This document shows positions 18,148-24,964 of a DNA stretch of 56,136 bases, one piece after another. Both the position numbers and the translations under genes were made by a program. The notes beneath the pieces are model-generated. The model saw nothing but the letters and a program-made list of their open reading frames with translations, did no database searches and was not told where the DNA came from. The DNA lies in assembly GCA_002299555.1 (NCBI GenBank), contig DBOL01000049.1:1-56136 (forward strand). Reading direction: 5' to 3'. Each line of letters starts with the position of its first letter. Position 1 is the first letter of the stretch. The DNA is from Candidatus Aminicenantes bacterium UBA647. Its GTDB lineage: Bacteria > Acidobacteriota > Aminicenantia > UBA2199.

Positions 18148-18726
18148 ATGAAAACTTTATTTATTCTAATGGCTGCAATTGCATCAATAAGCCTTCCTCT
18201 TGTATCAGATTTAAATTCAGATGAGCTTAAAACTCCTGAAAGTATTTTTGATTTTACGATGAATGATATTGATGGAAATCCGATTAAACTGGAAATATTT
18301 AAAGGGAAAGTAATTCTTCTTGTTAATGTTGCAAGTAAATGTGGTTATACACGCCAATACAAGGGATTACAAAATTTGTATTCAAAATACAAGGAAAAAA
18401 ACTTTGTTATTCTGGGATTCCCTGCAAATAATTTTCTTTGGCAGGAGCCTGAAAGTAACGCTAAGATCAAATCTTTTTGTTCTATTAAGTATGGAGTTGA
18501 ATTCCCGATGTTTTCAAAAATCTCAGTTAAGGGTAGAAAGCAGCATCCTTTATACAAGTTCCTGACTTCAAAATCCAGTAATCCTCTCTTTCCGGGAAAG
18601 ATAAGGTGGAATTTCGAAAAGTTCATATTTAACGCTGAAGGCAAACTGATTGGGAGATTTCACCCGAAAATTAAGCCTGAAGATAGAAGGATAGTCGAAA
18701 TTTTGGAGAAAGAGATATCCAATTGA
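18148..18726 (+). CDS. Glutathione peroxidase-family thiol peroxidase, 2-Cys type, exported
   Basis: A 192-residue peroxidase that reduces hydroperoxides. An N-terminal hydrophobic segment (residues 1-20) predicts export. The peroxidatic residue is Cys65 in VASKCGYT (codon TGT, so not selenocysteine), with Gln99 in FPANNFLWQEP and Trp154-Asn155 in RWNFEKF completing the active-site set. A second Cys, Cys111 in SFCSIKYGVEFP, is 46 residues later, the spacing of the resolving Cys in thioredoxin-dependent GPx-like enzymes; this predicts thioredoxin-like reductants rather than glutathione. It lies 10 bp behind ptb on the same strand, so probably in the same transcript, and converges with the gene at 18736. 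Confidence 0.9.
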   Translation: MKTLFILMAAIASISLPLVSDLNSDELKTPESIFDFTMNDIDGNPIKLEIFKGKVILLVNVASKCGYTRQYKGLQNLYSKYKEKNFVILGFPANNFLWQEPESNAKIKSFCSIKYGVEFPMFSKISVKGRKQHPLYKFLTSKSSNPLFPGKIRWNFEKFIFNAEGKLIGRFHPKIKPEDRRIVEILEKEISN

Positions 18727-18735
18727 AATAAATTT

Positions 18736-20364
18736 TTACAAATAAACAGAAAGATCCAGTACTTTAGGAGGATTTTCTTGTTTCCAGAAATATTTCGGAA
18801 CAGAATTTAAAGATCTTTCTGCAGAAGTTTTGTCAGGATATATACCAAAAAGGACAAGATAACATTGCCGGTCACCTCTCTTAAAGTTAAGTATAAAGAA
18901 TTTTTCAGATTTTTCAGATTGTTTATATGCATTTAATACTGAACCCTTCATACAATCCATCTCAAGCAGGATAGAGAACCTGCCACCCTGAGACAATATT
19001 TTCTTTTTCCATAAGAGACCTGATTCTGATAGTCTCCCTTTATGGAACATGGCAAATGGATCCGGAACTGGTTTCGCTTTTTTTGTATTTTTTGGAATCT
19101 TTTTTATTATTTCTTTTTTTTGTGTTGGGTCTTTGCTCACTTCTTTTTTTTCTGGTCCATTATTCATTTCAGAAATTTTCTTTTCAGTTGCAGGGAGATT
19201 CCTCTTTTTCTTTTCAGGTTCAATCTTCTTTTCTGAGATCTCAGTAATATCAGTATCATTTCCAAACCCAGGAATAAACTTTGCCCTGTCTTCAGGTGAC
19301 AATACGATAAATATAAATCCTGCAATGATAAAAACAAATAGTATAAGGATAAGTAAAACATTGATAAGCTTACTTTTCTTTTTACTTTCCTCAGTTTTTA
19401 TTTCTTCAAGAAGCTGATCGGACAAAGAGATATCCTTCTTCTCAGGGACTATATTCTCTTTCTGAGAAAATACCGGCTCCGGAGAAGAAATTTCATCCAG
19501 CTCTACAATTTGAGACGGGATCACATCCTCAGTCTCTGTTGGAGGATCAAGGTCGATTTTTTCTATGTCTTCACTTATTTCATCTTTATTGAATAAACTT
19601 TCATTTTCCTTTTCATCTTTATCTGATAATAATATCGATTCACCCTGAAATTCATGTAAATTTTCAGATTTTTCAATAAGTAGCCCTGCGGTCATAAAGA
19701 AGTAAATAGTTTTTAAAATTTCCTCTTTTGCCATTCCCGGGAAGTTAAGCGAGATCATCTCTATACTGAGATCTCCAAGGAATTTGTCAAACAACTCCAG
19801 TTCTTCCTGGGAAAGATCAAATTTTTCTATCAGGCCTTCATCTTTTGTCTTCTCCAACTCTTCCTGGAGAGAACCGATCCGGGTCCATACAAATCCCATA
19901 TCAAGTTTATTTTTAATAAAATCGTATATATATTCCTTTAGATTTATTTCAAGACTTATATAGGTTTCGGCAGGCACATCTTTGGAGAAATAATAAACAC
20001 CATCACTCCATTTAACAACACTGCTTAATATCTTATCCAACTGGTCCTTTGAATATCCCACAAATTCTTCAAAAGAAAGTATCCCTTTTTCAACCAAAGA
20101 TTTACCAAGATCAACCAAACTTTTTGATTCACTCTTGAGAAGGCTTATAGTTTGAGCATCTACTTTGTTCTCTGACACGAGAATATTTTCGAGCATATCT
20201 ACATCAGAATTTGAAACTGCCCAAACAAGCTTACCATCCCTTAGATACAGCTCTTTTAATATTTCTTCTCTTTTTAAATAAAGTACACCGGTCAACTCTT
20301 CAGCAAAGCCTTTAAGAAGTAGTTCTGATGCCGATATTTCCTTTAAAGTCCCCTGTTCTATCAT
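18736..20364 (-). CDS. DUF4388-like protein with one membrane helix and a C-terminal SPOR domain
   Basis: A 542-residue protein. Residues 1-160 match the pattern of DUF4388/PatA-type N-terminal domains (GTLKEISASELLLKG, TGVLYLKREEILKELYLRDGKLVWA), often found in bacterial signalling proteins. An acidic linker (about 240-330) leads to a membrane helix at 333-355, then a long Lys/Glu/Pro-rich periplasmic linker. The C-terminus (461-542) has the SPOR pattern, including YLVLFGIYPDKTSAERSLNSV; SPOR domains bind denuded peptidoglycan glycans at division sites. The Cys residues at 471 and 501 may form a disulphide. The layout suggests a link between a cytoplasmic signalling domain and the cell wall. 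No gene name can be given. Confidence 0.72.
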   Translation of the reverse strand: MIEQGTLKEISASELLLKGFAEELTGVLYLKREEILKELYLRDGKLVWAVSNSDVDMLENILVSENKVDAQTISLLKSESKSLVDLGKSLVEKGILSFEEFVGYSKDQLDKILSSVVKWSDGVYYFSKDVPAETYISLEINLKEYIYDFIKNKLDMGFVWTRIGSLQEELEKTKDEGLIEKFDLSQEELELFDKFLGDLSIEMISLNFPGMAKEEILKTIYFFMTAGLLIEKSENLHEFQGESILLSDKDEKENESLFNKDEISEDIEKIDLDPPTETEDVIPSQIVELDEISSPEPVFSQKENIVPEKKDISLSDQLLEEIKTEESKKKSKLINVLLILILFVFIIAGFIFIVLSPEDRAKFIPGFGNDTDITEISEKKIEPEKKKRNLPATEKKISEMNNGPEKKEVSKDPTQKKEIIKKIPKNTKKAKPVPDPFAMFHKGRLSESGLLWKKKILSQGGRFSILLEMDCMKGSVLNAYKQSEKSEKFFILNFKRGDRQCYLVLFGIYPDKTSAERSLNSVPKYFWKQENPPKVLDLSVYL

Positions 20365-20442
20365 ATTATTTCATATCCCCTGTTAAAAAGTATTTATATC
20401 AATAAACAATAAATAATTCAAGTCTCACAGTGACTTATGTTA

Positions 20443-21336
20443 CTACAATGCTTTTTTATCACCCCTGCTTACAAGTATTCCCGTTATGATGAAGATCAGT
20501 CCTGTTAGTGACGAAAACAATATTTTTTCTCCAAGGACGTAGTTTATAAAAACAAGAGAGAGGAAAGGAGCAAGATATATCAATACTGAAACTTTTGCAG
20601 TTGTTACAGAATATTTTAGTGCTTTCAGCCAAAAAAGAAATGTCAGCCCCATTTCAAAGACTCCGATATAAAGAGATCCGTAAAATGCATTTATCGGTAT
20701 TTTGCCGATCTCAAGAAAAATTGAGCAATATATTATTGCGAAAATGAGACCGGAGAAAAAATTAATTAAAAGTAAAATAACAGGGTCATTCTTACTTTTT
20801 GTATTTATTATCCAATAGAGGGACCATACAATAGAACTGAGAAGTGCAAATATTACACCAAGTGGTTCTTTAATGCCTCCAAAAGAAAAGCTTCCGCCTG
20901 TTGACAATATCACAACACCAAAAAAACTAATGATAACACCAACAATTGCTTTCATCCCTATCTTCTGTTTCAACATCGGTATTGACATCAGAACTATAAC
21001 TACTCCCCATATTTGATTAAGTGGCTGAGCAACCTGAGCCGGCAATAGAGTATATGCTCTGAAAATCAGGAAATAGTAAAGAAAGGGGTTAAGGAATCCA
21101 AGCAATGCCGCTGAAATAATTTCTTTTTTTTTCAGTTCTACCAATAATTTCCATTTTCTTTCGACGGTCACTACAAAAGCGAGTGCTATAAATGAAAAAA
21201 AGACCGAGAGGAGGAGTAATTCAGCATATCCTGTAACTTTTAAAGTCAGCTTAAAGACCGTTGCAACTGTAGACCATAGAAATACAGCAACTGATGCATA
21301 TACATACGCTTTCTTCTGGTCCTTTTCTATATTCAT
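20443..21336 (-). CDS. EamA/DMT-family transporter
   Basis: A 297-residue integral membrane protein with about ten hydrophobic helices in two EamA repeats, typical of the drug/metabolite transporter superfamily. YASVAVFLWSTVATVFKLTL at the start of repeat one and IFALLSSIVWSLYWIINTK at the start of repeat two are the family signatures. The substrate is unknown; members export amino acids, nucleobases or other metabolites. It is divergent from the riboswitch-controlled btuB gene, but the cobalamin aptamer lies on the other strand and does not control it. Its own promoter lies 9 bp before the ATG and there is no ribosome site. Confidence 0.88.
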   Translation of the reverse strand: MNIEKDQKKAYVYASVAVFLWSTVATVFKLTLKVTGYAELLLLSVFFSFIALAFVVTVERKWKLLVELKKKEIISAALLGFLNPFLYYFLIFRAYTLLPAQVAQPLNQIWGVVIVLMSIPMLKQKIGMKAIVGVIISFFGVVILSTGGSFSFGGIKEPLGVIFALLSSIVWSLYWIINTKSKNDPVILLLINFFSGLIFAIIYCSIFLEIGKIPINAFYGSLYIGVFEMGLTFLFWLKALKYSVTTAKVSVLIYLAPFLSLVFINYVLGEKILFSSLTGLIFIITGILVSRGDKKAL

Positions 21337-21345
21337 AAGTAATTT

Positions 21346-21374
21346 ATTGTATTAAATACTTCACTTTTAATCAA
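21346..21374 (-). promoter_or_regulatory. Promoter for the EamA transporter gene
   Basis: Read on the minus strand: TTGATT (21374-21369), a 17-bp spacer, TACAAT (21351-21346), then 9 bases to the ATG at 21336. Transcription should start within a few bases of the ATG, and no ribosome site is present. Confidence 0.5.
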
Positions 21375-21386
21375 ATTGTTTTAAAC

Positions 21387-21415
21387 TTGACATTCCTTAA
21401 ATTTATATTTAGAAT
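21387..21415 (+). promoter_or_regulatory. Promoter of the cobalamin riboswitch / btuB-btuF transcript
   Basis: Perfect TTGACA (21387-21392), a 17-bp spacer, then TAGAAT (21410-21415). The expected transcription start near 21422 lies exactly at the 5' end of the riboswitch. Its -35 element is 12 bp from the divergent EamA -35 element. Confidence 0.7.
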
Positions 21416-21421
21416 TTGTTT

Positions 21422-21650
21422 TTAAAGCAGAATTCAAGGGAAGAGGGAACATCAACCCCACAGCCCCCGCTGCCGTGACCGGGTCTCATTCTTGAGAAAA
21501 GGTTTCTGATGAAGACGCCACTCTCCAAAAGAGGGGAAGGCAATCTGAAACCCCGGGAGTCGGAAGACCTATTTTGTTTTAATAACTCTTTACCACGGAG
21601 GGTGGTTAAAGAGTAAAAATTTTCCCTCCAAAAGTTTATAGGAGGATCAT
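21422..21650 (+). ncRNA. Cobalamin (B12) riboswitch with translational expression platform
   Basis: The aptamer spans about 21422-21575. Conserved blocks are AAGGGAA, the CAGC-CCCC-GCTG hairpin followed by CGTGA, GCCACT, GGGGAAGGC, and the B12 box as GGAGTCGGAAGACCT (21556-21570). A stem with arms 21586-21596 and 21602-21613 presents a GGAGG loop (21597-21601), the position of the P13 kissing-loop hairpin. CCCTCC (21624-21629) can pair with the btuB ribosome site GGAGG (21641-21645). Inference: with B12 bound, the P13 loop docks on the C-rich loop and CCCTCC hides the ribosome site; without B12, the GGAGG loop can pair with CCCTCC and free it. Adenosyl- versus methylcobalamin preference is not judged. 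Confidence 0.92.
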
Positions 21651-21651
21651 T

Positions 21652-23490
21652 ATGATCACAAAGTTATTACCACTGCTAATCATTGTATTAGTCTCTTTCC
21701 CTGTATTAGCGAAAGAGAAAGAAGCAGATTCATCTAACCCTGACATTACCGAAGTTATTGAGGTGATCGGGGATATTGCTCAAAACAGATCGGTCCAGAG
21801 TGTCAGTGTGATCGATAAGGAAAAAATGAGAAAATTCAGATCAAACAATCTGAAATCATTTATTTCTACAACACCCGGAGTTCTGACCCTTTCAAGCGGT
21901 AAGTTCGGACAGGCCTCTTCAACTTATATCAGAGGATCAAATTCAACCCAGATTCTTTATCTTATTGATGGGATAAAAGTAAGAGATGCATCAAATATCG
22001 GTGGTGTAAGCCTTGCAACGATATCTCCCTTTCTCGTTAATAAGATTGAGATAGTCAGAGGACCACTAAGCAGTCTCTATGGATCAGATGCTATGGGAGG
22101 AGTTATAAGTATTAATTCAGGCACAGAGAGCGGCATCCGTTTTGAAACATCTCTTGGAAGTCACGGTTCCTATATGGGAAATGTATCATGGGCAGGAGAA
22201 ATGAAAGGCTTTAATATCTCCATTGCATCAGCAAACCAGGTTTATTCTGATAACATCAAAAATGATCAATTCAGGAATAATGGTTTTAAAGCAAAGATCG
22301 ACTTCCAGGGATCTGAAAAATTCCAAACCGGATTCAGATTTTTCGGAAATATTACCGATTCAGGCATCCCTTTTAATATGAATGTGCCGTCACCTCTCAG
22401 AAAGTACAGACAATTCAACTATATTGCAGCGATCCCTTTTGAATTCAAATTTACTAATTCTACACAAGTGAAAATCAATCTTTCTTATAATCGGAATAAT
22501 TATCAATTTGAAGATGAAGAAGATATCTGGAATCCTTACTTCAAAAATACTTCCGACAATAGAGAAATTGAAGCTGTTCTTAAAACTAAGATCTTTAATA
22601 AATTATTATTTAGTGGCGGAATAGATTACTCTTCACAAAAAATATTCACAGAAAATAATTTTGGTATAACCATCGACAATGTCAGGTCTGATTATTTTTC
22701 ATCATATGTATTACTGAATTACGAATTGGGAGAGCTGTTTCTTACAGGCTCTGTCCGTTATGACAAGTATAAAGATGTTGATGCAAATATTTCACCTCAG
22801 ATCGGATTCTCATATCTGTTTTCTGAGGCAATCAAATTAAGGGGATCATATTCTGAAAGTTTTAAAGCTCCACTTCCTGTTCATCAGATAAATCCATGGG
22901 GAGTCTCAAATTATGATCTAAAACCGGAGAGCGGCAAATCTTTTGAAATTGGACTAGATCTGTTCTCTAAGAGAGTGGTTGCGGGAATTACATATTTCAG
23001 CACAGGATATTCGAATCTTATCGATTGGGTTACAATTGATTTCACAACCTGGTCCGGACAATATCAGAACATAAGCAGTGCAGATATAAAAGGAATAGAA
23101 CTGGAATTTTCTTATACACCTCTAGACAACCTGATTCTTAATCTGACTCATACTTACCTTGATAGTGAAGATCAAAGCACTGGTAAGCCTCTCCCGAGAA
23201 GGCCCGAGAATACTACTGCTTTTTCAATCACTTATTCCGGGAAATTTTTCTCACTAGCCGGCCAGTTCAGATATATCGGTAGTAGAATCGATTTTGACTA
23301 TTCAAGTTATCCTCCCCAGACAGAGAATCCCCCATTTAACACTTATGATCTCACTACTACTTTTCCAATAAAAAACTCTTTCTCACTTTACTTTAAAATG
23401 ACAAATCTCTTTAATGAAGAATATCAGGAGTTCTTCGGATATGTGTCACCCGGAAGAAGACTTGAAGCCGGTATCACTTACAATAATTAG
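21652..23490 (+). CDS. btuB: TonB-dependent outer-membrane cobalamin receptor
   Basis: A 612-residue outer-membrane transporter. A signal peptide (about residues 1-20) is followed by a TonB-box-like ITEVIEVIGD segment, the plug domain (PGVLTLSSGKFGQASSTYIRG, QILYLIDGIKVRD, VRGPLSSLYGSDAMGGVI) and a 22-strand-type barrel ending in a beta strand. The length equals that of BtuB. The cobalamin riboswitch directly upstream is strong evidence that the cargo is B12 or a corrinoid. btuF follows immediately (the stop codon abuts its ATG). Uptake should be driven by a TonB complex; the TonB-like protein at 14257 is a conceivable but unproven partner. Confidence 0.93.
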   Translation: MITKLLPLLIIVLVSFPVLAKEKEADSSNPDITEVIEVIGDIAQNRSVQSVSVIDKEKMRKFRSNNLKSFISTTPGVLTLSSGKFGQASSTYIRGSNSTQILYLIDGIKVRDASNIGGVSLATISPFLVNKIEIVRGPLSSLYGSDAMGGVISINSGTESGIRFETSLGSHGSYMGNVSWAGEMKGFNISIASANQVYSDNIKNDQFRNNGFKAKIDFQGSEKFQTGFRFFGNITDSGIPFNMNVPSPLRKYRQFNYIAAIPFEFKFTNSTQVKINLSYNRNNYQFEDEEDIWNPYFKNTSDNREIEAVLKTKIFNKLLFSGGIDYSSQKIFTENNFGITIDNVRSDYFSSYVLLNYELGELFLTGSVRYDKYKDVDANISPQIGFSYLFSEAIKLRGSYSESFKAPLPVHQINPWGVSNYDLKPESGKSFEIGLDLFSKRVVAGITYFSTGYSNLIDWVTIDFTTWSGQYQNISSADIKGIELEFSYTPLDNLILNLTHTYLDSEDQSTGKPLPRRPENTTAFSITYSGKFFSLAGQFRYIGSRIDFDYSSYPPQTENPPFNTYDLTTTFPIKNSFSLYFKMTNLFNEEYQEFFGYVSPGRRLEAGITYNN

Positions 23491-24330
23491 ATGAAATTTA
23501 GAGAGATCTCCCTTGCTGTAATAGTAATTATTGCATTGTCATTGAATATTTACACGGAAAGGGTGATCTCTCTTTCCCCGTCTATAACCGAAATACTATT
23601 TGAACTTGGTTTAGGAGATTTGGTAGTTGGAAATACAAAATTCTGCAATTTTCCTCCTCAATCAAATTCTATAAAAAAAATTGGCGGCTATCTGGATATT
23701 AACATGGAATTGATCATTGAGCTGCAGCCCGATGTTATATTTCACTATCCTGAACATTTCCAAAGATTAAAAAAACTAAGTGGGATAACAAAGCTGGTTC
23801 AGGTATCCCATAAGAACATCAGTGATCTGCTAAGCTCTATAAAAACCATCAGTATGGAACTCAAAAGCGAAACAGAAGGAAAGGTCCTGATCACAAGTTT
23901 AAAGAGTAAGCTGGATATGATTAGAAACAGAAAAAAGAACAGTCTCAGAAAAAAAATATTAATCATTATCGGCAGAGATCCTGGTCAATTAAGGAATATC
24001 ACCATTATAGGATATGGAGATTTTTTAAATGAAGTTATGAGTATATCCGATGGTGAAAATGCATACAAAGGGAAAATATCTTATCCATCTGTCTCAATAG
24101 AATCTATAATTAAAATGGATCCGGATATAATAATTGAGTTTTCCTTCCTTGAACAAGCACCATCAGAAGATTTTGTAATCTCTTTATGGGAAAAGTTCCC
24201 TTTGATCCGTGCCGTCAGACTCGGGAATATTCAGATCATAAAAGATGATTATTGGGTCAGGCCTGGCCCAAGAATTACAAAGATAGCAAAATCATTGTAT
24301 GAAATGCTACATACAGAAAAATCACATTAA
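23491..24330 (+). CDS. btuF: Periplasmic cobalamin-binding protein (BtuF-like)
   Basis: A 279-residue substrate-binding protein of the BtuF/FepB class III fold. The signal peptide is residues 1-22; then ERVISLSPSITEILFELGLG, GGYLDINMELIIELQPDVIF and IIIGRDPGQ, typical of corrinoid- and siderophore-binding proteins. It would deliver B12 from BtuB to an inner-membrane ABC transporter. The ATG follows the btuB stop with no gap, so the two are co-translated under the riboswitch. The permease and ATPase genes (btuC, btuD) are absent here. Its stop overlaps the end of the convergent NlpC gene by 4 bp. Confidence 0.9.
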   Translation: MKFREISLAVIVIIALSLNIYTERVISLSPSITEILFELGLGDLVVGNTKFCNFPPQSNSIKKIGGYLDINMELIIELQPDVIFHYPEHFQRLKKLSGITKLVQVSHKNISDLLSSIKTISMELKSETEGKVLITSLKSKLDMIRNRKKNSLRKKILIIIGRDPGQLRNITIIGYGDFLNEVMSISDGENAYKGKISYPSVSIESIIKMDPDIIIEFSFLEQAPSEDFVISLWEKFPLIRAVRLGNIQIIKDDYWVRPGPRITKIAKSLYEMLHTEKSH

Positions 24331-24803
24331 ACATCATCAAGGAGTGAGATTGTATACTTGATCCTCTTTCTCCAGTATTTTGTATATTTTTCTCTTCGAA
24401 CGACACCTCTCCCATTTGGCGAATGGATAAAATATTTTTTATTTATGAAGATACCTGAATGCCATTGATTTCTTTTTATCCTGAAGACAAGTATATCGCC
24501 CTGTTTTGCATATTTTAATTTGATTCTGGTTTTAATCCTGCCCTGTTTCTTCGCAGTTCTTGGAATATCCACTCCGAAAGAGTCATACAGGTAATATACA
24601 AACCCGGAGCAGTCAAACCCATCAATATCAGTTCCTCCATAATGATATGGTATTCCTCTCAGAGATTCTGCCAGTGAAACGATCTTACCTCGGAGGTTCC
24701 ATACTTTTTCAGGTTCAGTTCTAAATGAACAGAAATAAAACGGGAGGATCAGGAATAACAACAATAATGCCTTAACTTTAATAGAGACCAGTGGATATTT
24801 CAT
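24327..24803 (-). CDS. NlpC/P60 cell-wall hydrolase, membrane-anchored or secreted
   Basis: A 158-residue cysteine peptidase that probably cuts peptide bridges of peptidoglycan. Catalytic Cys65 is in DGFDCSGFVYYLYDSFG, His115 in QWHSGIFI and His127 in YFIHSPN, the NlpC/P60 pattern. The N-terminal hydrophobic run (11-24) ends at Cys25 in PFYFC, a poor but possible lipobox. The start is set at 24803: the in-frame extension upstream is the tRNA-Leu gene read as protein. Only 11 bases separate the tRNA from this ATG and no ribosome site is present, so the mRNA may be produced by tRNA 3' processing. Confidence 0.87.
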   Translation of the reverse strand: MKYPLVSIKVKALLLLFLILPFYFCSFRTEPEKVWNLRGKIVSLAESLRGIPYHYGGTDIDGFDCSGFVYYLYDSFGVDIPRTAKKQGRIKTRIKLKYAKQGDILVFRIKRNQWHSGIFINKKYFIHSPNGRGVVRREKYTKYWRKRIKYTISLLDDV

Positions 24804-24814
24804 GTGTTTGTTAA

Positions 24815-24896
24815 TGCGAAAGGGGGGACTCGAACCCCCACACCTCGCGGCACCAGATCCTAAGTCTGGCGCGTCTGCCAATTCCGCCACTTTCGC
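24815..24896 (-). tRNA. tRNA-Leu, anticodon UAG
   Basis: Minus-strand cloverleaf of 82 bases. The acceptor GCGAAAG (24896-24890) pairs with CTTTCGC (24822-24816), with discriminator A. The anticodon arm is CCAGA-CTTAGGA-TCTGG, giving anticodon TAG, which reads CUA and related CUN codons. A long class II variable arm (GTGCCGCGAGGTGT region) and a GGTTCGAGTCCC T-arm confirm Leu. CCA is not encoded. It is followed 11 bases later by the NlpC/P60 gene on the same strand. Confidence 0.96.
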
Positions 24897-24964
24897 ATTT
24901 TTAGCAAAATATCATTTAAACAGGGATGTGTCAATACAGATACCCAAGTCCCTTTAAAAATATT

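Noticed and set aside
18330..18350. Possible selenocysteine in the glutathione peroxidase.
   Set aside because: The active-site codon is TGT for Cys and the frame has no internal TGA.
24804..24890. An in-frame 29-residue N-terminal extension of the NlpC/P60 protein.
   Set aside because: It is the tRNA-Leu gene read as protein. The homologous protein begins with the hydrophobic leader at the ATG at 24803.
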